In this document: piece after piece, positions 11,833-24,250 of the stretch
Layout of the letters: each line of letters starts with the position of its first letter
Position numbering within the stretch: the stretch's first letter is position 1
Program-made: the position numbers and the translations under genes
The notes under the pieces: model-generated
What the model saw: the letters and a program-made list of their open reading frames with translations, nothing else
Databases searched by the model: none
Told to the model about the DNA's origin: nothing
Assembly: GCA_008694505.1 (NCBI GenBank)
Contig: VZDJ01007747.1
Coordinates: 33,635,129-33,699,128 of the forward strand
DNA: 64,000 nt
Direction of reading: 5' to 3'
Source of the DNA: Cyanoderma ruficeps
Lineage: Eukaryota; Chordata; Aves; Passeriformes; Timaliidae

Positions 11833-12070
11833 ATATGGTATAGAATATGTCTATGGTCACTTGGGATGAGCTGTTCTGGCTATGACCTCTCCCAGATCCT
11901 TTGGCACTCCCAACCTCCTCCTGGTGGTATGGGGTGAGGAGCAGAAAAGGCTTTGACTCCGCCCAGCAGTAACTAAAACACTGACTTCTCAACACTCTTT
12001 CCACCACAAATCCAAAACACAGCCAGCTACTGTGAAGAAAATAAACTCCATCCCAGACAAAACCAGCACA

Positions 12071-12695
12071 ATGGGTAATGATAAAATGCTCTAAATAAGT
12101 AAAGAAGGATGGGATAGAACCATTGATACCTGCTTAAAATGGCCCAGAAAAGAAATATCCTGCCTAGAAATAAACAATTATCTGCTGAGTTTTATTTCTG
12201 TGAGTAGTGTTATGATTTTTGCAGATTTTTATTGATTTTATACAGATTAGATTCAACTCATAAGTTTGATTTTCATGCCTTGCCTCTTTCAGACATAAAA
12301 AACACCTATGTTTATTCCCTGAAGTTAAAGTCTCATAAAGTAATTCATAAATGCTATCAAATAAATACGGTGAATTGTAAGGTTGTAACTAGCTGGGGAA
12401 TTTCTTATAAGATATTATGACAGGATGAAAATATAAAATGATCTAGTAGGAAACCAGTTTCTTTTTTTATTATTCATTATTACATCATTTACTTTAAGTA
12501 TGTTTTCAAGTCAGGCCCAACATCAGGTGTTTGGTGCTGCAATTCTGATTGTATTACCACTAGGCTACAAGAAAAAATAAGAAAAATGGAAACAGTTCTC
12601 TCCAAATAGGGTAACATACTTTAAGACTATCTGCTCATGTGTGAGAAGTATTCTCAGAGTAGGTTCAGATATTTCAGGCTTTAGACACATGTGGA
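12071..12695. other. Spacer between two divergent LTRs
   Basis: AT-rich unique sequence of 625 bases with no recognised gene or repeat. It lies between the upstream (U3) ends of two related LTRs on opposite strands. Confidence 0.6.
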
Positions 12696-13139
12696 TGTCT
12701 GAATTTTGGCCAGGATAGGGCTAATTTTTTACAGTGGGTGGGAGGAGGGATGGCTAAGGCCCAGATGTGATTCTGTATCCCCTCATGTCATTGCCAGGGG
12801 TGATGGTCTGCTTCTGAGAAGAAGGGTGTTCCTGCTGGGGGAATAAGGCAGGGGTGGGGTCAGTGTTTTGTTTGTTGTGAGCTTTCTGTGTAAATAATTT
12901 CTTTGTCTTATTCTTGTGCTATTAATATTGCTGCTGCTATTGATTGTTTTCTTATCTCATTGCTGTTTCCAGTAAATTATTCTCTCAACCTGTGGTTTTC
13001 CTCTTTTGTGCCTTCAATTCTCAACTCAATCCTGTCAGAGCAGAAAGAGCAGGGTAAGGGGGGAGGGAGCAGGTGCCAGTGTGGTTTGGAGTCCTGGTGG
13101 GAGAATGACATTAGGGACTACCACTCCTAAATCACAACA
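12696..13139 (+). mobile_element. Solo LTR related to the one at 10997-12070, opposite strand
   Basis: The element starts TGTCTGAATTTTGGCCAGGA and ends TCACAACA. Its start aligns with the minus-strand reading of the neighbouring LTR (TGTGCTGGTTTTGTCTGGGA), and its late block CTCAACCTGTGGTTTTCCTC matches the corresponding part of the same family type. Flanks GTGGA (12691-12695) and GTAGA (13140-13144) fit a 5-bp target duplication with one mismatch. At 444 bp it is shorter and more diverged than its neighbour, so it probably belongs to an older subfamily or carries deletions. No internal retroviral region is attached. Confidence 0.75.
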
Positions 13140-14132
13140 GTAGATAAAGACAAAATCATATTTGATTTATAATTCTTAACCCTTGTTTCATGTGGATCAT
13201 ATTAGTTTGGTCCTTTGAAGTGGTTATGAGCTAATTAAGAAGCATTTTTATTTGTAGGATATATTTGCAATCCTGTCCTAACTTTTAAACTCTGAATAGT
13301 CCTAATTTACTCTAATAACAGTTTCAATTTTATTTAATGGCCCTCAAAAAGAATTGAATGTGATCAGTCATTGTGTTTAACTGGATCTAATAAAAAATTT
13401 TGTTAGCAACTGAATACTGCAAAAAAATTATTTTGGATGGTTAACACTTATAAATTACTGATAATTTACACAATGATTCCTCTATTTGACTGCTTCACTG
13501 GCTTTGTGAGATGTATTTTGCCTTACAAATAAAAGGATGTGGCTCAGAAATTATACACATTCTCACATATAAACTTTTCTTCTTGTTGAAAGCAACAAAG
13601 GATGAGTCTCCAAACAGAAATAATTTTACAATATATCATATAGTGAGGCATCCACAGCAGCTTTTAAATTGCTGTCTTTCAGGTGGCTCACTGAGTGAAT
13701 GAATATCTACGGCGTGGAAGCAGCAGCCCCTGGGTCAAACATTTATAATGAGACTTTGAATTACACTTAACATGAAATACCCAATGGGGAGGCTCTCATG
13801 AGCTAGTTTTTCTTAGTCATATATTTTTATACAAAGGAAAACAGTCATTTCCTTTTCTTAACTTAAAGGGAAAGTTCAGCCATCTTTTATCCTTGATTCC
13901 ATTGAAAAATGGGATAACCTTTCTGAAAGAATTGTAGAGGTAGTTTACATACTTGTACAAAGTAGCTTAAATAACTTGAAAGTGATTTAATGGTGAAATT
14001 TACTTACCTCAAACTACCATTTAATCACAGGATTTAACTTCCATAAATTATTTTAAATGCACACTGCTCAGGTTGTTTATATTCTGCTTATAAATATTTT
14101 CTACATTACAACATTATTTGACTTGCCCACTT

Positions 14133-14148
14133 TATATATATATATATA
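14133..14148. repeat. (TA)n microsatellite
   Basis: Eight perfect TA units in an AT-rich setting. Confidence 0.9.
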
Positions 14149-15051
14149 AATCTTTATGTATCATTATTCTTCGTGTAACAAAATCAAGAAAACCTGTAAA
14201 TCAAATCAAAATTATAAATATATCTTAAATCTAGTTCAGGAGTCTTCCATGTTTTCTAGATTACTTCTATTTCATAATGATTCTTCAGTGCTCTATAAAA
14301 GTTAATAGACTAGGAAATGGGCTGTGCCATCTGTTTCAGCTGTGATGAGTTCATTAGTCTACCTGAAAATTTGAGTGTAATTCTTAAACAGCTTACTTTT
14401 GTCTGTGAAAAGTCAGGCCCATCTCTGTTAAAACTGTTTTCAGTTTTGAACCAGTCTAACCCGTATTTTACCTTCTTTTAGAAAGACTAATATCAAAATT
14501 CTCATGATGCTGAAAATAATCAAGGACATAACAAAGCAGAAAAAGCACCTGCACTAAACCAAACTCACTGAGTTCAAGGTGTATTTCAAACAGGCTCTGA
14601 ACACTCATCTAGTCAGGTGAGCATCTCACTTCTCCTTGAAAGTAAATCTCCAGGGTAAAAAATGCTGATCTAAGATATAGTGATATAACTTTATTTCTTA
14701 CAATTTGGAAAAAGCCAGACATAACCAGAAAAGGCACAGTACTATGAGTTTTAATTAGGCGGTGACTTTCAGAGAAGAGAGGTATTCTTTTGTGAAGTAG
14801 ATTAATCACTTGGAGGCACAAGAGACAAGTTTCAAAAAAATTCTCAATAGTTTCCTTTTAAAAATCCTTGTCCATTCATGTAAGGAAAATTCTGATTTTT
14901 TTAAAGTCAACTCAGCTTACATCAGTATAACACAAATAATTATTTTATTTTCTTAAGAGAGAAGAAATTATGCCTGTGAACTTGTAGCTCTTCTCTTGTC
15001 AACAATAAGCCAACACATTATTAGTAATTTTTTGTACATCTAGAGGACAAT

Positions 15052-15066
15052 CCTCTCTCTCTCTCT
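15052..15066. repeat. (CT)n microsatellite
   Basis: About seven CT units, short and perfect. Confidence 0.9.
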
Positions 15067-18000
15067 GATGAAGAAGTTTTAGCACATAAATATTTTTTAA
15101 TAATTTGCCTTCTGGAGTATTGTCATGCCTTACTCTGTTACAGTAAGAATAAAGATTATCACTCCCAGACTCAAGTCTCACATGTTGGGATTGCAATAAA
15201 GTGTCAGTTCTACAGGTGCTGTAGGATTTTGATTTAATCATGTGTGAGGGATGTCATGACAGCTGTCCTATTTCTTTAAACATTAGATTAAAAATTTTTA
15301 TTTGCATTAGTAGATGGTGAGCTTGATTTGCTCCTTATGTCTCTGTAATTTGTATAAACTGTTAGAACTGGTCAAATATTTTTAACTAAAATATAGTTCA
15401 CTAAAATTTGGGGTTGGTCCAACCTGAATTATTTGATTTTTATGGAATCTTGTTCTTAAAAAATAAAAAGAATTTGCTGGACTTCAAGTCAATATCACAT
15501 TTACCTCTAGTCACATTCAAATCTTCTGTTTCTATGAAGCTATATCATGAAGTCCTTATTTTTCTTCCCCACAGCTCTATGGTCTGCTAATCAGTTCCCT
15601 TTCCCTGTGATTCTCCTCAGACCTGAGTCCATAGCATGGTCTCCCAGCCACAGCCATTCTCTTGTGCTCCTGCGTGTCTGCCACCAAGGCAAGACTGTGT
15701 TTTTTCCAAAGGACACTGGTGCAAAGATGCCTCAGCTGGGATGTAAAGGAGGTGGCACTCCGTGAAATCACAAGCAGAAGTGTCAGTTGTGTCCTGAGAG
15801 CACTTTAATCACTCACTGGGGGACAGCCTAACCAAGCACTGCACTGTACCAGCACCTACTCTGGGGCTTATTCTAAAATGTTAAACTGATTTCCAGTGCA
15901 TGTTGTGGATATATTCTGGGAATCAAAGTATAATAATGACTAAAGGGCCAGTGCTTTTAGGATTTGGTTTTTTGTGCGTGTGTGCCTTGTTAGTGGAAAA
16001 TCGTTATGTAAAACACACAAGATAAACTTTGAATTGATTTGACATTAATACAAGAAGTGAACATAAATAGTTTTTTTTTTACTTGAGATAGACGTTGCTA
16101 TTTCTTTTCCATAATTTAAAGAAACTACCCTAAGTTATTTTGCATGTTTCCTTAATTTTTTGTCTCTTATAGTGTAGATATTTTAGGAAACTAGATTTTC
16201 TTCATTATTTTTGAATGTTTAGTATCAAGGAGAAGAGCTTAAAGACTTTTAGCAAGTATGGAGATCAAAGCACAACACCTAATTATATCTCTGAATGACC
16301 ACATTATCTTTTACTATAGAAGAAGAAAATGTCCTCTCTCATAGCTGTTCTCTCTTCATATCAAAGACAGGGTAGTGAGAGATCAACTAGTAAGGGAAGT
16401 CTGAAAAAAATGGAGATATTTCAAATCATAACCTTCTATGTCAGTGTGTTCTGATTTTTAGTGGTAATAAGGATGGTATGTAACATACTGTGAGCAACAT
16501 CAAGATTTTTTCCCTGTTAAACTGGGACAAGGTTGCCTATGCGGCCAGAAAAGAGAATGACAAAGAAAAAATAGTACCAAGCCTTTGCCTTCCCATGCAC
16601 CCACCTTATTAACTTATTTTAGGGTCTTGCTTTTATTTTCTGTGTTAGACATCACATTGGAGCCTTAAACAGGTTCTTTACTCAGCTTTCTCTATGGACA
16701 AAGAACCCTTCAAGGTCCAGGCTGATGCCTTCAATCTGCAGAATGAAGAGCCAGGCTCTTGTGGAACATCATTATCCCTGGGTCAGAGCTCCTGGGGATG
16801 TGGGACTTGAAAGGAAGTTCCTTTGATGTTTGAATCTAAGTCAAAACACGCCCAACTATAGACATATAAAAATGCCTAGAACGCTTTAAAATGAACTTTA
16901 GTTGGCTAAACTCAGACCGTATTTAAAAGTCTCAATTTAGGATTTGAGCTAAAGTGGCAAAGCTAAAGGAAAAGCTGGCATGAGGAGGTGCCAGAGCGAG
17001 GTTATGAACATGGAAGAAAATAAAAAGTATTGTGAAGAAGGAACATGGACATGGGTATGGCTTTTTTTGATATTAGACCAACATATTTAGATTATGCCTA
17101 TTTCTTCTGTGTTTTGCCTTTTTGAACTCTGGTACCAACTAAGGACAATCAGGATGGGGTGTGAATTAAGCATAAGCTCAGAAGATCCAGTCAACTATTT
17201 AGAAAATGGCTTTGAACAAACACTCTTCCCATTGGGCTTGAATATTGTTTCTTATCAAGAAAACAAGAATTATAAACAAATACCACTTCATCATCACTTA
17301 GTTACCAGCTTTGTCATGTTTTATAAAATAATGCCTGGTTTTCATGAAGTGGGTCATCTGTAGTTCTTCTGAAACTCACAAAAATCCCTTGCCATTGCTG
17401 TATTTTTAACAAAGAATAATGAATAACTGATAGGATGAAATATAGTACTACATAATTGGCAAATGGAGAACATTTTGCAGAAATCACTCAAACTATTTTG
17501 AATTTCATTCTAGTCATGGTTTATTTAACACTAGCAGAGTGCTGGAAGAGTTTCACAAAAGATTGATGACCCTCTAGAGCAATTCCTAAGTGTAATATTA
17601 TGTCTTAAAGAATTATGTCACTTTCTTTAAGGGTGCTGAGAAAGATATTACTATGCATCAATAAAAATTCAAGTTTTACCAACCATCTGTATTGCATAAA
17701 TCAAGTAGAGGGTAAGGGTTTCCCCAGAAAACAATTATGGAATGGAATGAGATGGCCCAAAAGGCATTTACTGTACTAAAGCGTGTCGGTAAATGCATTA
17801 TGCTGCAGCTACAATGAACTCCAGAATAAATTTTCAGGATGACATTTTCAAGGATTTGTGCTCAGGGCCCTGTATACATGGAAAATGGTGTTTCTTATCC
17901 TTTGAGTTGGAAATTCTCTACAAGGATGTGGTGTACCTGTTCAGTTTGAAGTATAGTTTACACACAGCTTTAAAGCTGCTTGGAAACATTTTTTCAGCTC

Positions 18001-19179
18001 AGTTTGGCCATTTTATTTCAAATGAACTCAAAGTGATTGGAAATCCTTCAGGTGAACTGAAACAAAATACCTTGAAAAGAATGTGTGTGTGGGTATGTGT
18101 GTCCCTATATTATACATACATAAGAAATTGTCAAAACTAAATAAAGGGAAAAGCATAATTAAAATATTTCTTTAAATTTTAATGTAGAAAGTCTGCTGCC
18201 AAATTATCTCAATACTGTTAATTTAACATTTACCACCTGACTAAGAATCTAGGCCACTGTAAAACCACTTTACATATTTTGACAGTGGTTGAGGAGATTG
18301 GACAACAGAAACGTATCAAAACTGATCCAATGTATGCTGTCTTCAATTTCCTGCACTGAAGACACCAGTACATCCATGTCCAAGTCAAATCATATCAAGA
18401 ATATGCAACATAGCTGATCATGTACATATCCATTACTATTCTTTTGTAAAGGGACGTTCTGCTTGTCAGTTCCTGAACTAAGGTGCGATGGCATGCACTG
18501 CAGCTGTTCACAGAGAACTGGAGTTAGATCTCTATTTGTTGTTTAGGAAATACATAATTTTTTGATTCATAAATAAAATGCAATAATCTTGAAACTTTGT
18601 CAAATTTGAGCACCCTTCAGAAATATTTATTTTGGCACTAAATAGAAAACATTATAAAGTAAGGATTTATGATAGAGATGACCTCTGAATGTTATAAATG
18701 CAGTGAAGAAGGAGTAGCATGGGATTGTTGTCTAAATTCTGGTGTAGCTTATATTTGGAAATATACATTTTGAATAGAATCTATTTAGTAAAATCCAAAA
18801 ACTAAGGGCTTAGTGCAAAAAACAAAACTGTTTTGGAAGGAGAGGAAAGTTTCCTTACAGTACATGTCTCTTGGATTGGTCAAGGGAGCTGGTATGACAT
18901 CTCTCAAAGGATTGCTAAAATGCCATTAAATGAAAAACTGACAAAGACTGTAAAAGATAATACACATGTATTATCTTAGACAATTAGTCCTTGGGAGGGG
19001 CTCCCCCTTGAGGAGCTGTGCCTTATCAAGGCAGTGCTACACCTGCCTGGAGGCAAGGTGAGATCACTGACCACCACACTGACACTGGCAACTAAACCAA
19101 GATCACCATATAATTTCATGGGCATTTTGGAGCTGTTAATTTTTCATCTCCATAATGATTTCCAGCTCATCCATAATGA

Positions 19180-19338
19180 GCTGAGATCAGCTCAGCTGGT
19201 TAGAGCATGGTACAAATAATGGTGCTGATAACACCAAGCTCATGGGTTCAATCCCTGTATGAGCCATTTATTCAGGAGTTGGACTCAGTGACACTTGTGG
19301 GTCCATTTCATTTCAGAATGTTCTGTGAATCTGTGAGA
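19180..19338 (+). mobile_element. tRNA-Ile-derived SINE with CR1-like tail (TguSINE1-like)
   Basis: The head carries the two polymerase III boxes of a tRNA: an A-box region reading AGCTCAGCTGGTTAGAGCA with small changes, and a B box GGGTTCAATCCC. The match is to tRNA-Ile, including GATAACACC and GAGCCA at the acceptor end. The tail (GGAGTTGGACTCAGTGA, then CTTGTGGGTCC, then TTCTGTGAATCTGTGA) resembles the 3' end of CR1 LINEs, which would let CR1 machinery mobilise it. This head-and-tail combination is what I know as TguSINE1 of zebra finch and related songbirds. A 12-base imperfect duplication (19207-19218 and 19219-19230) disrupts the anticodon arm, so it is not a working tRNA gene. Confidence 0.85.
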
Positions 19339-22319
19339 TGCAACTGGAACAGATTATAAGTGGCAACGGGGTCTCTTTTATCAATCACCATGAATGTGTA
19401 ATTCTCTTCTGCTTTTTGTATAACAGTGTTTGTCAAGCTGCGAAGGCTGTACCTCACTCTTATCAAAAGTGCTGTGACATATCAGTCTTTCTCACAGTTA
19501 TCTACAAAAAACTTATCAGTGTTTCATTTAATTTCCCGAAAACTCAAGGCCACTCTACAGTCTGTTGAAGCACTCAGTGATATTTAGCAATGTTCATTGA
19601 GGAAAGATTAAAATGCTGATCACCCAAGAAGCCAGTTTTATACATTCAGAGGGGAGCTGTTGTCAGTAAAACTCATTTTCAAGTGTTGGGTTTTTAAATG
19701 AAAATGGTCACCAAAAGCATGCCTTTCTCAAAGTGGTGCTTCATTGCTGATGTTAATGACTCCAAATTCTGGTCTGCAGTCTCAGCCTTATCTCTGCTGT
19801 TAGATCTAGAATATTGTTCTAAATTATTCTAAAATACACTTGGTTCTCATTCTTCTTTGTATGGGGGCTTGGCTTGTGGAAAATTTGACAGATACTTATT
19901 CCAAGAATGTGTGGGTTTGGTAAGAGAGGAGTGGTCTGATAAGCCCTCAATGGGATAGTCCCTTAACTGGATATAAATATCCAGTGCATTGAAGTAGAAG
20001 GAGTTTGCAACCTTGCATAGTGATTGGAAACCATTTTATTGTTAGCAAATGTTCTGTCTCAGAAACTAGAATTGCTAAAAGTTTGACAAGTCGATACTGA
20101 TATTTTCTGATGTAATGATAATATTCTTTACTGGAAAGAGACCTGGGCTTCATCATGTTAGTAAATAAAATATTAATGACTTATATTTAAAAGTAAAAAT
20201 AAAAATATTCTTCTCAAAACTATTATGATGTGTGATGAAACAAACAGATCCATTTTCAAAATAAGATTCTCTTCTTATTTTGACATTTATTCCAAAATCT
20301 CAAATGTTTTTACAAATCAAGAAACAGTATTTTTCATCTCACATTTTTATTATAAACTTGCTATATCTTACCAAGGATCTGTACTATGCCTATCATGAAA
20401 GGACCCTGTCATGGCCCTTCTTCAGGCCAAAAATATTTTTTTCCTTGCACAAGAGGTTCTGACTCAAAAAACTTAGAAAATTCTGATATAAAAGGGGTCC
20501 AGTGTCAGTGTCTTGCAAGTATAAAGCTTAGTGCTCTGTGATTTAGTAGTCTTATTCTGTAGCCTAAAGCTCTTGGCTAGGTTAGCAAAAATCAATGATC
20601 CTTGTACTTCCTTCTGCCAGTGTGTTTTAGGTAGTTCTCAAAATAAAAAAATCCGGGAATGATGTGGTGATATAGGCTGAGAGTTCTCTAGTGAATGTTG
20701 TAAAAGATAGATTAAAGCACTGTGCTGTGCTGAGCTGTCTTTGCTTTAGCCTCTTTCATGCCTGACTTTGCAGTTGCCCAGATTCAGCTGGAAGATGTTC
20801 TTTGTCTCCCTGGAACTCAGTCACTAAATAATAACACTAAAAATCTTGTGAGTCAGAAGCCCCAGTTTTCAGTTGCTCTAACATTATTCCCAGACAACAT
20901 GATATATATTCTCCATCATTCATTTAAAATCAGTCCAAAATCAGTACAAATGTTGCTGTAATCTTAACCATGAAGGCCTCCCTCTGCTTTGACATTTTGA
21001 AAAGAAAAGATGAATACTGAAAATAGGTCATAATATCAAAGTCTGTCTGTACAGGACATTTAGAAAAAATAACTGTAAATTTATGCAAACATGGCAGTCC
21101 TCCTTGGAACTGTAACTTCAACTAATACATTTCACCCAGGACACACTGCAACTCCCCACTCAGAGTGGGGAGTGCCACTGTTTTTGTCCTACAAAATAAC
21201 TGCAAGCAAGGGGCTTGGTTTGGTTTACAGCCTGAAGGAGACTACAGTTTTTCCTGAGGCAAGCAGAAATCACAATGGCCTGGGTGAACCAGAGCAATTA
21301 ATATTTATCCAGCCACCTAAGACACCCTTGTGTGGATGCAAAAAGTACCTTTCTCCTATTTCTGATCTCAGCTTGATGTTGCCTGTGGCACTAGAGACAA
21401 TATCCAAAATCACAACTGGTCGAGCATTTGGCAAAGCATTTGAGTAAATTCGAGAAGTACTTTTGACATCCTGATATATTCAGTGGTTTGAATAAACCTG
21501 AAAAGAATAGCACTGAGTTTCTAGGCCAGTATTCAAGGTACATTTTTGAATTCCAGTTGCTCTGCTGTTTTCCTTAGCTCACCTGAGTTTTCCTGTGAAA
21601 GGACCCTAAAGATTACATGAATCACACACTGGTTGTGAGCCTGGTGGTGATCTTTACTTTGGAAGGAAACGTAGATATTCCTCCTATCAGACAGAATTGA
21701 TTCTGGGTTTTCATTTTCTGAATAAATATCTAGCCACCAACTACTGGCGAAGAGGAGACAGTAAAGAGTACAGGAGAGAGCACTGCCAAGATCAGTGCAA
21801 GGAATTTTGGTAGCTGTGGATCACTGGGAGAAGAACATCTGCTATATGCACCCTGCTGTATTTTGGCAACTACCTGCTTAGCATTATCATGCCCAAGAGT
21901 TTTCATTCAGGTGCACATCTGTAGTTTCACTGAGGGGAAACTGTTTCTCTCTAAAGCATGCATGTGTCCATAGAGGCACGCAGAAGCTGAGTAAAGGTTT
22001 TGAGGATCCACATTTTGGATTAGAGATTGGTGTCTTAAGGAGACAATAGTGACTTACAGAGTTTGTGTCTGTTGAAGACAGTCTGGAACTGAACCAGTAT
22101 GGTAGCTGCTTAGCTCTGCACTTAATTCTTGTCCCAACAGACAGGCTGAGGTGATTCTACCTGTGAGTTGTAGACTTCACTGCCTCACTTGTGTACTTTG
22201 GAGGTTATTCCCTTGATGGGAGAAGTAGCAGAAAAAGTTACTTCAGCAGTAGTAGATAATGGTAACCTATCAGCTGGGGTGGTTAAGAAGCAGACTGGTG
22301 TCTAACTGGTCCAGAAAGC
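19339..22319. other. Unique sequence, no gene seen
   Basis: No exon or repeat family is recognised. It includes the 23-bp inverted repeat at 21151. An open frame at 21091-21447 (118 codons) spans that inverted repeat and has no recognisable domain. Confidence 0.55.
21151..21173. repeat. 23-bp near-perfect palindrome
   Basis: ACTCCCCACTC and GAGTGGGGAGT are exact reverse complements separated by one base. The arms are GC-rich, which makes the extruded hairpin stable, but no flanking feature suggests what it does. Confidence 0.8.
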
Positions 22320-22587
22320 CAATTGTGAATGGATTCAAACCAAAAGAGAGTAGGTTTAGATTAGATATTAGGAAAAAAATCTTTACCCTGAGGGTGGTTA
22401 GACACTGGAACATGTTGCCCAGGGAAATTTTAAACCATCCATCCCTCAAAGTATTTAAGGCCAGGTTACATGGGGCTCTGAAGAACCTGGTCTAGTGAAA
22501 GGTGTCCCTGCCCATGGCAGGGAGGTTGGAATTAGTTGATCTTCAAAGTCCCCTTGCAACCTGAACCCTTCTATGATTCCATGAATT
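22320..22587 (+). mobile_element. CR1 LINE fragment, 3' end
   Basis: This is the typical 5'-truncated CR1 tail. It carries AGGTTTAGATTAGATATTAGG, shown here only in part, then GAGGGTGGTTAGACACTGGAAC, also in part, then GGTGTCCCTGCCCATGGCAG and the terminal CTATGATTCCATGA octamer-like end. A plus-strand frame over 22259-22495 keeps a decayed C-terminal end of the CR1 reverse-transcriptase protein, with FTLRVVRHWNMLPREI and HPSLKVFKARL. The element is dead and far too short for activity. The upstream border is approximate because the first 60 bases of that frame do not clearly match. Confidence 0.9.
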
Positions 22588-24218
22588 CTGCAACCTATGT
22601 ACTGTAGTACTGACGTTATTTTCCAAATTACTTCTGGAGAGATAACCTGAAGACCTCCACCCTCTTGGACAGAACTCCATTAAAACAAAAAGATTCTGAT
22701 TTAAATAGTCACTGCTGAAGGATAAAAAAGGAATGCTAATGAGGTCATTAAAAAGTAACTGAATGCAAATCAGATTCATATAGAATCCTTAGCCTTCAGT
22801 GGCATTAAAATGCACATATGCTAAGTGACATAATAAGAACTCCAGAAGAGTTACCAAAAGGAATAGTACCAGAGTAGAGTGGGCCTAACAACTAGAAAAA
22901 CCTGTGGGAATTTTTTTGGAAGTATGGGCCAAGTGATCAGCTCTGGGGCCACAATGGATCACCTACCAGTCATGATGAACAGACTTGGAATTATTAATAA
23001 CCTTGAATTCACACTTTGGCTTTACTAATCTGTATCTCTAATTTACACAATTCCATTGTGAATGCCTGGAGTTTTGAGCCACTGTGAAAATACAATTCCT
23101 TCACTGTTAGAGCAAGCTTTAGAATATGACATATCTAAGTAAACATTGTTTTGTTTCAAAATCATGGTTAAAAACTTTGATTTCTTTAGTCTTTTCAAAA
23201 TTGTAGAGTAGCTTATAGAGGATAGATTTAACACCATCAGAAAAACACTGCTATTACTTCTGAAGGAGATGGCTTATCATTTTAAAAGGAAGAAGCTTTC
23301 AACATTTCCTTTTTGCTGTCATATATTCATTGTTTCACAAAATATTAAAATCTTATCCGTATGTTATTTAAAATGTTACATTTTCAGGATGGAACTGTGG
23401 TCTGGGGTCTGATTTATTTGTAATGAACACTTCCACAGTTTTTTCCCCTCCCATACTTTTAGGACTGTGGAGAGATTATTAGTGATGGTGATGGTTTGTA
23501 CACTATTCATTTTCTACAGCAGTTTTGGAGTAGAGAGTACTGACAGTACAGTCCAAATGCAAGATGTTCCCACTAGGCTGTGAGCCTTCTCAGCATAGTT
23601 TCTAACCCAGGAGCAATTACAGCATTGCCCTCCCAGCATAACTATTCCAAGGAGATCCAATATCTCTGTTCCTCTACAGCAGTTTTGAAATTGAAATTTA
23701 ATGCCTTCAAGAGAGCTTTGAAGGAGTTCACTCCAAAGTCAACATTATGTAATGGAACTCTGCCAGTTTAAAATTAATGTGAGAAAACAGGTAACTCATG
23801 AACTACCATTATGGTATTCTAAAGCTGGAGACTTTATTTCTAAATGTGTTTTAGTAAGAAAAATATGTATTGCATCATCCATCAAAGCTTGTTAACTGTA
23901 TCCACTAATTTACATCCTTGTCCTCAATATCACTCTTAATCAGAGTCAATCCGTCTTCCATATTGGAGGAAGATAAGGCAGGCAATATAATAGCTTGAGA
24001 TTTCAGTAACATTATCTTGCTTCATAAATATGAAGACAAGTCTTCTTTGTTTTTTTTGTTTTGTTGTTGTTTTTAAGATCACCTAGCTAACTAAAAAAGT
24101 CTTTTGAGCATTCATTTCGTCCCAGAAGATACATGCATATATGCTTATATAAATTCATGTGGTTTTCTATTACATCAGAAAAAAAAAAGAGGAAACATAA
24201 AATTTTAACAGTAACAGC

Positions 24219-24250
24219 TTCAAGCTTCTTAATTTTCAAGCTTCTTAATT
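24219..24250. repeat. Exact 16-bp tandem duplication
   Basis: TTCAAGCTTCTTAATT occurs twice head to tail with no mismatch. Two identical copies in otherwise diverged sequence suggest a recent replication-slippage event. Confidence 0.9.

Larger units (their letters stand above)
10997..12070 (-). mobile_element. Solo LTR of an avian endogenous retrovirus, split by a nested LTR
   Basis: The element begins TGTTGTGGTTTAA and ends AACCAGCACA, the TG...CA ends of an LTR. I recognise the body as a common avian LTR type: a block with GGGATGGGGGAGAGAAT, a GCAGAAAAGGC block, and an end with CAAATCCAAAACACAGCC. Orientation is minus, because the TATA-like CATAAAAG is read on that strand (complement of 11337-11344) and ATTAAA lies further along. 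Flanks ATAGG (10992-10996) and ATGGG (12071-12075) fit a 5-bp target-site duplication with one mismatch, as expected for ERVL-type integration. Removing the nested 469 bp leaves about 605 bp. No internal retroviral genes are present, so it is a solo LTR left by recombination. The exact family name is not determined. Confidence 0.8.
13140..19179. other. Unique AT-rich sequence, no gene seen
   Basis: About 6 kb with no recognised exon, repeat family or RNA gene. It contains only short microsatellites at 14133 and 15052. The longest open frame is 115 codons (17793-18140) and has no recognisable domain. Confidence 0.6.

Noticed and set aside
19201..19267. tRNA-Ile gene
   Set aside because: The anticodon arm is disrupted by an insertion, and a CR1-like tail is attached. 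It is a SINE, not a tRNA gene.
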